Shown here one piece after another: positions 8,777 to 17,546 of a DNA stretch of 23,151 bases. The notes beneath the pieces were generated by a model. That model worked only from the letters and a program-made list of their open reading frames with translations, was not told where the DNA came from and searched no databases. The DNA comes from Moorella sp. UBA4076 (lineage in GTDB: Bacteria; Bacillota; DSM-521; Neomoorellales; Neomoorellaceae): positions 1 through 23,151 of the forward strand of contig DFYS01000131.1 in the NCBI GenBank assembly GCA_002383405.1, in the 5' to 3' direction. The first letter of the stretch is position 1; each line of letters begins with the position of its first letter. A program made the position numbers and the translations under genes.

Positions 8777-9822
8777 TACCGGTATAGCTCCTGGAAAAAA
8801 CGAGCGCATTCTGCATCCCAGCGCACCTCTCGGTTTTTAACTCGCCCATAGTAGATTAAATTCAGTGCTTCCTCAAACATATTGATGCCGCCCGCCAGGT
8901 CGGCAGCCAGCGTACCAGGGACCCGCGCATTTATTTCTAAAAGCTTGGGTTGTCCACATTTATCTTCTTTAAACTGGATGTTCACAATGTAGGATAGGTT
9001 AAACAGCTTAATTAGTTCCTTGACACAAGCTATTAATCCCTCATGCCTGACCAGCCTGCTGACAGCTGCCTTGCCGTCAACAACTACCTTTCGCTCTCTG
9101 GGTATAATAATCTCCGGCTTACCTTCATAACATAGTACATCTACGCTGTATTCCTTACCCGGAAGGTATTCCATAATCAAAAACTGTTTTATATCATCCT
9201 CTTCTACAAGCATATCCAGCCACTCTAAGGGCATGACACCACCATGTTTGCTTTTCAGCCATTCGTCCTTTATTGGCTGTCCCAACATGATTACCCCCCG
9301 GCCCCCCTGGGCAAAGCGGGATTTAAACACTATTTTTTCGTGGGGATAGCCCAGCCTATAGACTGCATGGTACAAGTCAACTTTGTTACTTAGAGGATAA
9401 TATCTAGGGACAAAGTTGGCAAGCACTGGTTGTTGAGCTGCTCTGTCCAAGGCACTCAACTTATCGCAAGCCACCGCTAATTCTATTGGATTATGGGAAA
9501 CGGCCACAACAACTTCATGACGTTTAAAAAGGTCCCTATTTTCCGCAAGGGGCACAAGTTCATTGGAGCTACAAGGAAAAACGACATTGACTCTTTTCTT
9601 GATAACGATTTTAAGCAGGGCATCAATAAACCCTTCCTCTTCCCCTCTTGGAATAATCTCCAGGGCTTCGCCAGTAAAGGCCGTATAGTTGAAACTATTA
9701 TTTATATCAGCGGGTACTACCTCTACTTGAAAGGCCTGGATGCTCCCAATAAGGTGGTAGTGGGAATATCCCGCCAATCCACCTGTGGCTGTGAGAAGGA
9801 TTCTTACATGCTGTTTATCCAT
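8776..9822 (-). CDS. ATP-grasp ligase (carbamoyl-phosphate-synthase-like)
   Basis: A 348-residue ATP-grasp enzyme. These enzymes join a carboxylate to an amine or similar nucleophile through an acyl phosphate. The N-terminal pre-ATP-grasp Rossmann-like part (LLTATGGLAGYSHY, then VVFPCSSNELVPLA at 80-93) is followed by an ATP-binding lysine at 167 (VFKSRFAQGGRGV), MEYLPGKEYSVDV at 217-229, and the magnesium-binding LLEINARVPGT at 294-304 (Glu296, Asn298). The start ATG has an AAGGG site eight bases away. It is translationally coupled to the PHP gene by a TAATG overlap and lies 19 bases from the methyltransferase gene. Given the deacetylase in the same block, it may re-acylate a freed amine of the sugar, for example with an amino acid; this is inference. 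Confidence 0.83.
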   Translation of the reverse strand: MDKQHVRILLTATGGLAGYSHYHLIGSIQAFQVEVVPADINNSFNYTAFTGEALEIIPRGEEEGFIDALLKIVIKKRVNVVFPCSSNELVPLAENRDLFKRHEVVVAVSHNPIELAVACDKLSALDRAAQQPVLANFVPRYYPLSNKVDLYHAVYRLGYPHEKIVFKSRFAQGGRGVIMLGQPIKDEWLKSKHGGVMPLEWLDMLVEEDDIKQFLIMEYLPGKEYSVDVLCYEGKPEIIIPRERKVVVDGKAAVSRLVRHEGLIACVKELIKLFNLSYIVNIQFKEDKCGQPKLLEINARVPGTLAADLAGGINMFEEALNLIYYGRVKNREVRWDAECARFFQELYR

Positions 9823-9841
9823 TTTTTTAGCCCTTTTACGT

Positions 9842-11347
9842 TTATAATTTTATCTGCAATAATAAATCATCATCTAAAAGTCGATAATTGTTTGCATTGA
9901 GGGTTGAAGCTAATTTCCTTTTATCCTTTCCTAAAGCAAAATGCCCCCAATGTTCAATCCACCCCGTCAGGTTCACTAAATTACAGCATGTTCCTTCTAT
10001 TGAAATCTTATACTGTATTGACATCTCTGCTATCCGTTTCAATGTATCGACCGAATATATATAATAATGGTAAGGAAGCGCTGCATAAGCTAATCCTAAA
10101 CGCTTATTAAGTACACTGTCGTGATTGGGTGTGCTTATAAAAATACTGCCGCCAGGCTTAACCAACGAAGCTGCTTTATACAGGTATTTCTTTATATCTG
10201 CCAGCGGAAGGTGTTCCAGTAACTCGAACATAGTTATAAAATCATATTTTTTAGGGAAATCAATCGCATCGAACCTACCTTGAAAAGCTAATACGCCCTT
10301 GGCACTCGCCAATTTGCACGCTGAATTACTAATATCTGTTAAATGATATTCACATATTTCTTTGTCCAGAAAATCTCCGAATTCACCGCTGTTACCGCCG
10401 ACATCGAGTAAGCTAAAATTCTGTTTTCGGGGTAACTTTTTTATGACCCATTGCCAATTCTTATGCCTTGATAAAAAAGCTTTTCCCGAACGTTCTACAG
10501 CATAATTTGAGTTGTATAAGAGATTCAGGCAATCTTTTAAAGGGCGGGGGTTAAGATGTACCAACCCACAATTTCTACATGTCATGTAATATGACTTATC
10601 ACATGGAACGAAAGAGTTAATAGGTAATGTGCTGGATACCGGAAGATAATCTAGACCCCCTCCACAAAAATCACATCGATCTATAGTTTCGTAATTTATT
10701 TCTTCCCCGAAAAACATAACATTTGTTCTGTTTTCTTGTAGAAATAGACTCAATTCATCAAGTGTTATATCTAGAATTCGCGAAACCAATTTGCTTGCAA
10801 TCCATGAGAAACTTCGTATTTTATCATTATCAGATATTTCTGCCCCAAATCTCATATTATCTAATTTATTACTCTCAATAAGCTTTATATCCTTACCTGA
10901 ACCATTCACTATCTTATATGGCATTGTTCCAGGTATAAAGCCGCATAATTGAACTTCTTTACAACTATCATTAGCCAGGATCGATAATAGTTCATTTATC
11001 TCTATATAATCTACCAAAGCATGTTCAACTTTAAAAAATAATGCTAGATGGTGAGGGTTTAAGGAGTCTATAATTCCTTTTTCTCTTTCTAACAAAGAGC
11101 GCGTTCCAAATTTAATTTGGCAACCGTATTTTTGGGTTAATTCACCTAATCGTATATCGGCATACCCATCGGGTAATGAAATTATAACACGATGACTAAA
11201 CTTTATTAAAGCTAATCTGTAAAGCAATAATTCAATTTGCCACAAACTGCCTATTTGATTCCAAAAAGGAGAAGGTACCCCTCGCCAATTATTTTCATCT
11301 GGATTACTTAAAATGTATATATATATCTGTTTTGGGCTTATATGCAT
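9842..11347 (-). CDS. Fusion of a cytidylyltransferase-like domain, a zinc ribbon and a SAM-dependent methyltransferase
   Basis: A 501-residue protein with three parts. Residues about 30-140 follow the pattern of SpsF-type cytidylyltransferases (IELLLYRLALIK, RVIISLPDGYADIRL, then a GTRSLLEREK stretch and FFKVEHALVDYIEINELL). The usual P-loop residues at the very start are not evident, so this part may be degenerate or only bind a nucleotide. Cys225, Cys228, Cys257 and Cys260 form a zinc ribbon (CDFCGG, CRNCG). Residues about 310-470 are a class I methyltransferase with LLDVGGNSGEFG (313-324) binding SAM and MFELLEHL at 373-380. Ribbon-plus-methyltransferase proteins often act on nucleotide or deoxy sugars. 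The gene is strikingly AT-rich compared with legB and legC. Target atom and substrate are unknown. Confidence 0.75.
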   Translation of the reverse strand: MHISPKQIYIYILSNPDENNWRGVPSPFWNQIGSLWQIELLLYRLALIKFSHRVIISLPDGYADIRLGELTQKYGCQIKFGTRSLLEREKGIIDSLNPHHLALFFKVEHALVDYIEINELLSILANDSCKEVQLCGFIPGTMPYKIVNGSGKDIKLIESNKLDNMRFGAEISDNDKIRSFSWIASKLVSRILDITLDELSLFLQENRTNVMFFGEEINYETIDRCDFCGGGLDYLPVSSTLPINSFVPCDKSYYMTCRNCGLVHLNPRPLKDCLNLLYNSNYAVERSGKAFLSRHKNWQWVIKKLPRKQNFSLLDVGGNSGEFGDFLDKEICEYHLTDISNSACKLASAKGVLAFQGRFDAIDFPKKYDFITMFELLEHLPLADIKKYLYKAASLVKPGGSIFISTPNHDSVLNKRLGLAYAALPYHYYIYSVDTLKRIAEMSIQYKISIEGTCCNLVNLTGWIEHWGHFALGKDKRKLASTLNANNYRLLDDDLLLQIKL

Positions 11348-11433
11348 TTATACCATTCCTCGCAGCTTTCGCATAACCTATATTTCTTGAAATCCAACTT
11401 TTCCATGGGGTTATTTACCCCCATATATGAATC

Positions 11434-12102
11434 TTACCGAATCGTCTTCCTAATTAATCTAAACCCCTCAGCTTTGGTTATACCTACTTGAACACCACGA
11501 AATATAGCTAAAGCTGTTACACCTTCTTCACTGCGCGCATGCGGAAATGTTTTTATTTCTTCCCCATAATAGCGCATTATTGTTATCTTTCTCTCTACAA
11601 ATTTAGAAATATCAACAAAAGTATTAGGCTGAAAGCGAACACTCTTATCTGGAAACGCCCAGTTTGTACTTGAAGGAACTTCATAAAGCAGAATTTCTTG
11701 GATAAAAGGTGTATAAACCGGCTTGGTAGCCACCATAAGGGCACGATATACTATGTCATGGTCCGTGTTAACATCACTATCCCCCACACTATAAACTATA
11801 ACTGGCTTTACTTCTTGAATAACTTTTGATAGCGCATCGATAATGCACCGCATAGGTACTGTATCTAAAGCTGCAGCCGGAAAACCGAGAAGGAGATATT
11901 TAGCAAAGCCATAAGCCTGGCTCACTTTTTCAATCATTAACAGCCTTTCTTGGCAATAGGCTTCAGTAGAGTCAGCAAAGGCATGGGTGACTACGCACCA
12001 GTAAACTTCATCTCCGCAGGCAATATGGCGTAGTAATGTACCACCGGCCCCAAGGGTTTCATCATCAGGATGGGGCGATATAACAAGAACTTTGACAGCC
12101 AT
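11434..12102 (-). CDS. PIG-L family zinc-dependent deacetylase
   Basis: A 222-residue enzyme of the PIG-L/LmbE family, which removes N-acetyl groups from GlcNAc-type substrates. The zinc and catalytic motif HPDDETLG starts at His11 (Asp13, Asp14), and the third ligand is His115 in VNTDHD. The ATG at 12102 has a GGTGAGG site. It begins 21 bases after legH, whose product acetylates the C4 amine. A deacetylase directly behind an acetyltransferase suggests that one acetyl group is later exchanged for something else, for example by the ATP-grasp enzyme two genes on. Whether it works on the nucleotide sugar, the free sugar or a glycan is not shown by the sequence. It marks the start of the AT-rich block. 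Confidence 0.85.
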   Translation of the reverse strand: MAVKVLVISPHPDDETLGAGGTLLRHIACGDEVYWCVVTHAFADSTEAYCQERLLMIEKVSQAYGFAKYLLLGFPAAALDTVPMRCIIDALSKVIQEVKPVIVYSVGDSDVNTDHDIVYRALMVATKPVYTPFIQEILLYEVPSSTNWAFPDKSVRFQPNTFVDISKFVERKITIMRYYGEEIKTFPHARSEEGVTALAIFRGVQVGITKAEGFRLIRKTIR

Positions 12103-12123
12103 TTATAACCTCACCTTTTAGAT

Positions 12124-12759
12124 TTAAGGTTTAATCTTAGCCGGATTGCCAACCACAGTCACACCCGCAGGTACATCTTTAATTACTACCGCCCCGCTCC
12201 CTATTATGGCATCTTGCCCAATTTTTTTACCCTGTATGATACAGGCCCCGGCACCAATAAAAGCTCCACGCTCGATTGTAACACCCCCACACAGGATCGC
12301 TCCGGGACCGATTTGGGCCGAATGTCCTATTATACAATCATGCTCGATTATGGCTCCTGTATTAATAATCACATTTTTACCAATAGTGGCGTCTGGATTA
12401 ATTACAGCAGCAGCCATAATAATCGCTGCCTCGCTCAGTCTGACTTCCGGAGCTATATTAGCCGCCGAGTGGCGCAGTACCGGAAAATCAAATCCCCATT
12501 CCTGAACCTTTTCAAATAGCCTTCTGCGAATATTATTATTAAAACCGGCCATGCCCATAGCCGCACGGGTTACCCCTGTTTGCAGTAGTTCAGGCAAAAT
12601 CTCGTCCGTACCCAAATACTTTATCCCCCATGAAATCAAGGCATTATCTTTGCGGGGATCTGTACAACCTATTATTTCATAGGCTCCCGTTTTCTTGATT
12701 ATATCAGCAACAACTTTGGCGTGGCCGCCTGCCCCAATAAGTACAATCGGTAAAGGCAT
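12124..12759 (-). CDS. legH: Amino-sugar N-acetyltransferase (PglD/NeuD-like, left-handed beta-helix)
   Basis: Transfers acetyl from acetyl-CoA to the amine made by LegC. The N-terminal Rossmann-like domain begins IVLIGAGGHAKVV (5-17), and the hexapeptide-repeat beta-helix runs from about 95 to the end. The catalytic His is probably His140 in IIEHDCIIGH, matching the PglD His. It ends in the short VVGNPAK turn of this family. Length 211 is normal. It starts two bases after the legC stop, so the genes are surely co-translated. The family also includes sialic acid O-acetyltransferases (NeuD), but its place between the aminotransferase and the downstream pathway genes favours LegH. It is one of the last leg genes before the AT-rich tailoring block. 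Confidence 0.85.
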   Translation of the reverse strand: MPLPIVLIGAGGHAKVVADIIKKTGAYEIIGCTDPRKDNALISWGIKYLGTDEILPELLQTGVTRAAMGMAGFNNNIRRRLFEKVQEWGFDFPVLRHSAANIAPEVRLSEAAIIMAAAVINPDATIGKNVIINTGAIIEHDCIIGHSAQIGPGAILCGGVTIERGAFIGAGACIIQGKKIGQDAIIGSGAVVIKDVPAGVTVVGNPAKIKP

Positions 12760-12761
12760 AA

Positions 12762-13880
12762 TTAATCAGCACGCCTCGTTTTCAAAGCTCGAGTAATAAC
12801 ATTTATATCATCGACTGTTAAGAAACTCGCACCTGGCAAGTTTATCCCTTTCTGATACAATCCGTCTGCCACCGGACATAAACTAAAAGCGTAATCATGG
12901 TAACATGGTTGCCGGTGCAGGGGTTTAAATAGAGGGCGAACCTGGATACCCTGGTCACGCAAACGTTTCATGAGTTCTTGCCTATCCATCCCGTATTCTT
13001 CTTCATCAATAGTTATGGAAAAAAGCCACCAGTTGCTTTCCGCCCCAGGCGTCTCTTCCTGCCAGCCAATACCTGATACATTACTCAATTCCCGGCGATA
13101 AATCGCCGCATTGCGCCTCTTGGTTGCCAAAAATTCCGGCAGGCGCTCCAGCTGCGCCAGGCCCAGGGCCGCCTGGAGATTGGTCAGGCGGTAGTTGAAG
13201 CCTATCTCCTTATGCTCGTATTCAGTTTCCCCGGGCTCCCGGCCCTGGTTGACCAGCAGCCTGGCCCGGCGAGCCAATTCCGGGTCCTCTGTTACCACCA
13301 TCCCGCCGCCGCCGGTGGTGATGATTTTATTGCCATTGAAGCTAAAAACACCTATGTCGCCAAGAGTACCTGCTTTCTTTCCCTTATAAGTTGAGCCTAA
13401 AGCTTCGGTAGCATCTTCGATGACATACAGCCCGTATTCCCGGGCCAGGCCCAGGATGGCATCCATGTCGGCCGGGTTGCCGTAGAGGTGGACTGGGATT
13501 ATTGCCCGGGTATGCCTGGTAATGGCTTTTTCTATCGCGGCGGGATCGATGTTCCACGTCCGGGGATCAACATCGACCACCACCGGACTGGCCCCTGCAT
13601 GTACAACCGGGTTTACCGTAGCGATAAAAGTCAGGGCAGGTACTATAACTTCGTCCCCGGGTCCGATTCCCAGTAATTTCAGGGCCAGGTGCAAACCGGC
13701 CGTGCCGTTTACTACCGCTGCCGCGTGACTGATACCTAAATACGCGGCAAACCGCTGCTCAAACTCCCTTACCAGGGGCCCGGCTGAAGATACGTAGCCG
13801 CTTTCCAGGGCTTTTAAGATATATTCCTTTTCCAACTCACCGAGATTGGGCCAGTCCAACGGTATTTTAATCTCCTGCAT
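12762..13880 (-). CDS. legC: PLP-dependent sugar aminotransferase (DegT/DnrJ/EryC1 family)
   Basis: Adds the 4-amino group to the 4-keto-6-deoxy nucleotide sugar made by LegB, with glutamate as the usual donor. Counting from the ATG at 13880, the PLP Schiff-base lysine is Lys185 in SFNGNKIITTGGGG. The ring-nitrogen Asp is Asp156 in VIEDATEALGS, and NGTAGLHLAL (59-68) binds the phosphate. The start region DWPNLGELEKEYILKALESGYVSS is the family signature. Length 372 is standard for the LegC group. A TTG directly before the ATG could also serve as start; an AAGGCGG site precedes both. It lies 15 bases after legB and two before legH, in the same operon. Confidence 0.9.
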   Translation of the reverse strand: MQEIKIPLDWPNLGELEKEYILKALESGYVSSAGPLVREFEQRFAAYLGISHAAAVVNGTAGLHLALKLLGIGPGDEVIVPALTFIATVNPVVHAGASPVVVDVDPRTWNIDPAAIEKAITRHTRAIIPVHLYGNPADMDAILGLAREYGLYVIEDATEALGSTYKGKKAGTLGDIGVFSFNGNKIITTGGGGMVVTEDPELARRARLLVNQGREPGETEYEHKEIGFNYRLTNLQAALGLAQLERLPEFLATKRRNAAIYRRELSNVSGIGWQEETPGAESNWWLFSITIDEEEYGMDRQELMKRLRDQGIQVRPLFKPLHRQPCYHDYAFSLCPVADGLYQKGINLPGASFLTVDDINVITRALKTRRAD

Positions 13881-13895
13881 CAAAAAGGCGCCGCC

Positions 13896-14867
13896 TTATA
13901 TGTTATACTGTCCGGCTTTATATAAAGCCAGGCGCTTCTTAAACCATTCGATTGTTATGGCCAGTCCTTCGCTTAAGGAGTATGCTGGCCGCCATTCTGT
14001 AAGCCGGTTCGCTTTATTGTAATCACAGCATAATCGCTCCACTTCGCTCGCCTCGGGGCGGTAGCGTTCCGCATCCGCCTGCACTCTTACCTTCACCCCG
14101 GTTAATTCACCTGCCAGATTAACCAGGTCGCCGATGCTTATTTCCCGGCCGCTGCCGATGTTTACTACTTCACCCACTGTATGGGGTGAAAGGCCTGCGG
14201 TTATAAACCCGTTTACCGTATCGTTGACAAAATTAAAATCCCGGGTCGGAATTAAATTGCCGAGTTTGATTTCCTCCTGGCCGCTTAATAACTGGGTAAT
14301 TATCGTCGGGATTACCGCCCGGGCCGACTGGCGCGGGCCGTAGGTGTTGAAGGGGCGGACGACGGTTACCGGCAGGTCAAAAGACCGGTAAAAACTCAGG
14401 GCCAGCTGATCGGCGCCAATTTTACTGGCGGCGTAAGGTGACTGGGCCTGGAGGGGGTGGTTTTCGTCGATCGGTACGTAACGGGCCGTGCCGTAGACTT
14501 CCGAGGTCGAGGTATGGACCACCCGGGCAACCCCTTCCTCCCTGGCGGCCTGGCAGACGTTATAGGTCCCTTCAATATTGATCTTGATATAGGCAACCGG
14601 TGAGATGTATGAATAAGGTATCCCTATCAAAGCTGCCAGGTGGAATACGGCTTCTATCCCTTTTAGCGAGGCTTTGACGCTGTCGTAATCACGGATATCG
14701 CCGGTATAGATTTCGATATCCTGCTTGAGTTCACTTCCCTCCAGCCAGCCCCAGTTATTGCGGGAGTTATAGTGGATAAACGCCCGTACGGTGTGGCCCC
14801 GCCTGACGAGCTCTTCTGCCAGGTGCGAGCCGATAAAACCACCGGCACCGGTAACTAAAATACGCAA
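13896..14867 (-). CDS. legB: NDP-GlcNAc 4,6-dehydratase (extended SDR)
   Basis: First committed step of the legionaminic acid route: removes water from the nucleotide-linked GlcNAc to give the 4-keto-6-deoxy sugar. It has a Rossmann NAD motif GAGGFIGS (7-14), HTSTSEVYG (118-126) and the catalytic pair Tyr145 and Lys149 in YAASK, then RPFNTYGPRQ. These are typical of LegB and of dTDP-glucose dehydratase relatives; the sequence HYNSRNNWGWLE early in the protein is a good LegB mark. Length 323 is normal. The start is a TTG at 14867 with an AAAGGAGAGG site nine bases upstream. It is the first gene of the cluster, so the promoter should lie in 14868-15223. Confidence 0.92.
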   Translation of the reverse strand: MRILVTGAGGFIGSHLAEELVRRGHTVRAFIHYNSRNNWGWLEGSELKQDIEIYTGDIRDYDSVKASLKGIEAVFHLAALIGIPYSYISPVAYIKINIEGTYNVCQAAREEGVARVVHTSTSEVYGTARYVPIDENHPLQAQSPYAASKIGADQLALSFYRSFDLPVTVVRPFNTYGPRQSARAVIPTIITQLLSGQEEIKLGNLIPTRDFNFVNDTVNGFITAGLSPHTVGEVVNIGSGREISIGDLVNLAGELTGVKVRVQADAERYRPEASEVERLCCDYNKANRLTEWRPAYSLSEGLAITIEWFKKRLALYKAGQYNI

Positions 14868-15223
14868 AAGAATATGCCTCTCCTTTATCTCGTTTATCGC
14901 GGCTGATTCTTCATAATTGTTTCCTGTAGTCGCTCCCTGTATTTGTAATTTTGGGTGCCTTCTTTTATCCTGCTACACCTTATTTTGGTCTCATGATGCC
15001 ACCATCTATGTTTATCGACATTTTACGGCAGGGCTATAGGGGTAAAATAAGATTTTCTTGCGTTTTTGTGCAGCCAGGGAATGATAAAGCAGTTACTGCT
15101 GGCTGGCTAATGGGTCGTTGCCGGGACTTTCAACAGGATTGCCGCTGTCTGGGCCTTATAACAACCTTGTTCATCTACCCGCCGCCACTTCAGGGGACCA
15201 AGGTCTACTGTGAATGCCTGTCC
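14868..15223. other. Gene-free stretch upstream of legB
   Basis: This 356-base stretch carries the expected promoter of the leg cluster, reading leftward, and the end of the Hsp70 operon. I looked for sigma-A and sigma-28 boxes on the - strand and saw none convincing. The only structure seen is an imperfect hairpin at 15071-15105: CAGCCA with TGGCTG around the near-perfect palindrome AGCAGT-T-ACTGCT at 15088-15100. It may be part of a terminator or an operator; no T run follows on either strand. Open frames across it look non-coding. Confidence 0.4.
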
Positions 15224-15547
15224 TTACCTGTTCCCCAGGTAATCCTCGCTTGCCGGCACCTCCACTAATTTAAATATTGCCGCGCCGGTAAAAGGGCTTG
15301 GTAAGGGATTGGCTTCCTTCGCCTTTTCGGGTTTAGCGTCACCGCTCATAATCAGATACATATAGGCAACGCTGGAAGGAATCAGGCACCAGGCGGTATC
15401 CCGTTTACCGCCAGTTTTAACCGGCCCCTCTATGGCGGCTATAAAGGGATAATTGCTGATTGGCTTTTCTCCCGCGGTAATAAAGGCCCTATCCCCTTCA
15501 GTTTTCTTCACTATCCGCGAAGGATCATAATCCTGCAACAAAGGCAT
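15224..15547 (-). CDS. Unknown 107-residue protein of the Hsp70 module
   Basis: I do not recognise this protein. It has an excellent ribosome site (AAAGGAGG about eight bases before the ATG) and starts 15 bases after the Hsp70 gene, so it is almost surely the third gene of that operon. It has no long hydrophobic run and no signal peptide. Visible features are an N-terminal basic stretch (RIVKKTEGDRAF), a central SVAYMYLIMSGD segment, a charged AKPEKAKEA linker and a C-terminal GAAIFKLVEVPA strand. The composition suggests a small soluble mixed alpha/beta protein. A role as substrate adaptor or small co-factor of the Hsp70 is possible from context only. Confidence 0.7.
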   Translation of the reverse strand: MPLLQDYDPSRIVKKTEGDRAFITAGEKPISNYPFIAAIEGPVKTGGKRDTAWCLIPSSVAYMYLIMSGDAKPEKAKEANPLPSPFTGAAIFKLVEVPASEDYLGNR

Positions 15548-15562
15548 CGGTGTCTTCCTCCT

Positions 15563-17518
15563 TTACGGTTTCTCCAGGTGGTATTGCAAAGACGTGTTAA
15601 ATGATTCCAGCTTTTGGGGAGTACCCTGAAAGAGTTCCTTAGAGCCCTGTTCCCCTAAATTATCATGATTAAAGATGGCTATTTGCTCATTCCCTGTTTT
15701 GATACTAACAGAAGTAAGCTTTTCGGTATTAATGACGGTTAAGGTAAACTGCCGGCAATCTCCGGCCGCAAAAGAACGTTCCTCGGAAGTATCAATATGA
15801 CGGATACCGCATAGTTGTCCTTCAACGAACCTGTCGCCAAGTCCAATACGGACCAGATCGCCGACCTTCAGCAAGCGCTTATCAATCCCCTCATCAATTT
15901 CGCTCTTTTTTATTTGGAGGGGTTGCCGGGTTTCCCCGTCAAAAGCCTTTACGCGATAATCGCCCTTGCTGGGATCCCAGTCAGCAATGAGCCGGAGAGC
16001 AGTAAAGGCCCGGGAACTATGTATCTCCCAGAAGCTGTTGGGGGTGTGCTCACCATCATATTCCTCGCATAACAGGAGAACGGCCCTGGTGGTGGGTTTC
16101 CTCATATGTAATTCCAGCCCGTGTCCTTTCTGGAGCTGCTCTTCTTCTGCGGCCTCCTTAAAGGGAATCCGGGCAGGTAAAAGCAACTGGGTCCGGCTGG
16201 TGTCAAAGTCCCACAGATACAGATTTTGACCGGTCACATCCTCAAATTGGTCCCATTTTTTAAGGGCCAGGGCCAAGCCTTCGACAGAGGTGCCACTCCC
16301 GGCATAACGATTATCAACTCTTCCAGGGAAAATCTCCTCCAGCAAGCGCACGACCGCTGGTATCCTGCTTGACCCACCGGCCATCAGAATGCGGTCCACC
16401 TTACTTGCAGGCAACGACAATTCCCCAAGCAGCTCTTTTAGCTTACTTTTAATCTCTGCTAAAAGTGTCGCCAGTACATTGGTCTCAAACTCTTCGCGGC
16501 TTATCGATTCGCTGATTTTTAAGTGGGGTAAAAAAAGCTCTGTATCGTCCTGGCTGGAGAGATTGATTTTGGCCTCTTCAATGCCTGTCCAGAAGCGTTG
16601 ATCACTAATACCACTGGGGCTTTTAATTTTATTTGCCAGTCTGCTATATAGATCGGGTATGCGCTTCCCCTGAAGATATCCGGCCAGGGCCATGTCGATA
16701 TTCCGGCCGGCAATGGGGTAGCCTTTTTTATTCAAGACCTTAAAATGAACTGCTTCACCGGCAGGAAAGAATTCGATCAGCGAAAGATCCAGGGTGCCCC
16801 CACCATAATCGAATACTATAGCATAGCGTTCATCCTGGTAGCCTTCATCAACATACCTCAGGGCTATAGCTACTGGTTCCGAAACAAAATAGATGTTTTC
16901 CCTCTTGACCCGCCCTGTTAATTCTAATGCCTCCTGGAGCCGTTGTTTGGCCACCCGCGAAAAGCCCACCGGGACACCCAGAATAATGCCGGTAAAGGCC
17001 TTCTCTTTAGCAAACCTTTGTGCCTCCTGCCAAAGAGTGTCAATAATTACGGCTACAGCTCCCTTCAATTCATCGGGAGTGAAATAATCGCCGCGGTGGT
17101 AGAAATTACTATCCCAGCGGTGATACATTCTACCTTCTTTAACCGCCCCCAAATATTCGTAATCCATTTCTTTATAACCCAGGAAAACCTCCTGGTAGTG
17201 GAAAGAACCCTTGATATGGGCGAACTCCTGCAGTAATGGTTTAAAAGCAGCAAAGTATTTGCCTTTGCTCTTATCTTTATTAAAATTAAAGCCCTCAATG
17301 GCCTTTCTGCCTGTAAGGACATGAGTATCTCCCGGCCATTGGGCTGGATCCCGGCTTAAAAATTTTGGCACATATACAGCTGATGGCAACAGGCGCCTAT
17401 CCTGTTGATCGACAATTGCCTCGTCAAGCATGACATTGGTGATTTTTGAATCCTCAATATAGCTGACTGAGGAATTGGAAGTCCCGAAATCAATGGCTAA
17501 AGAACTGGCATCAGGCAT
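15563..17518 (-). CDS. Atypical Hsp70-family protein (DnaK-like ATPase, divergent C-terminus)
   Basis: A 651-residue protein whose first 430 or so residues are an Hsp70/actin-fold ATPase. It has the phosphate-1 loop LAIDFGTSNSSVSYI (8-22), VSEPVAIALRY, phosphate-2 DYGGGTLDLSLIEF, and LMAGGSSRIPAVVRLLEEIFP near the end of the domain. The remainder (about 220 residues) does not look like the DnaK substrate-binding domain: it has no obvious linker motif and no helical lid, and reads as beta-rich (RAFTALRLIADWD, then VGDLVRIGLGDRFVEGQL). DFGTSNS instead of DLGTTNS, with this architecture, places it with the specialised Hsp70s rather than housekeeping DnaK. AGGAGGGG lies six bases before the ATG. 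It follows the 733-residue gene by 28 bases; the two probably form one machine. Confidence 0.85.
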   Translation of the reverse strand: MPDASSLAIDFGTSNSSVSYIEDSKITNVMLDEAIVDQQDRRLLPSAVYVPKFLSRDPAQWPGDTHVLTGRKAIEGFNFNKDKSKGKYFAAFKPLLQEFAHIKGSFHYQEVFLGYKEMDYEYLGAVKEGRMYHRWDSNFYHRGDYFTPDELKGAVAVIIDTLWQEAQRFAKEKAFTGIILGVPVGFSRVAKQRLQEALELTGRVKRENIYFVSEPVAIALRYVDEGYQDERYAIVFDYGGGTLDLSLIEFFPAGEAVHFKVLNKKGYPIAGRNIDMALAGYLQGKRIPDLYSRLANKIKSPSGISDQRFWTGIEEAKINLSSQDDTELFLPHLKISESISREEFETNVLATLLAEIKSKLKELLGELSLPASKVDRILMAGGSSRIPAVVRLLEEIFPGRVDNRYAGSGTSVEGLALALKKWDQFEDVTGQNLYLWDFDTSRTQLLLPARIPFKEAAEEEQLQKGHGLELHMRKPTTRAVLLLCEEYDGEHTPNSFWEIHSSRAFTALRLIADWDPSKGDYRVKAFDGETRQPLQIKKSEIDEGIDKRLLKVGDLVRIGLGDRFVEGQLCGIRHIDTSEERSFAAGDCRQFTLTVINTEKLTSVSIKTGNEQIAIFNHDNLGEQGSKELFQGTPQKLESFNTSLQYHLEKP

Positions 17519-17546
17519 GGTTTTTCCCCTCCTGTAAAGCTCTTGT

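Noticed and set aside
14868..14960. Flagellar sigma-28 promoter for the leg cluster, expected if the sugar decorates flagellin
   Set aside because: A partial CGATAA core is present, but no TAAA box lies at the right distance; not enough to call.
14951..15268. Open frame of 105 codons on the + strand upstream of legB
   Set aside because: Composition is unlike a protein, there is no ribosome site, and it overlaps the end of the well-supported 107-residue gene on the other strand.
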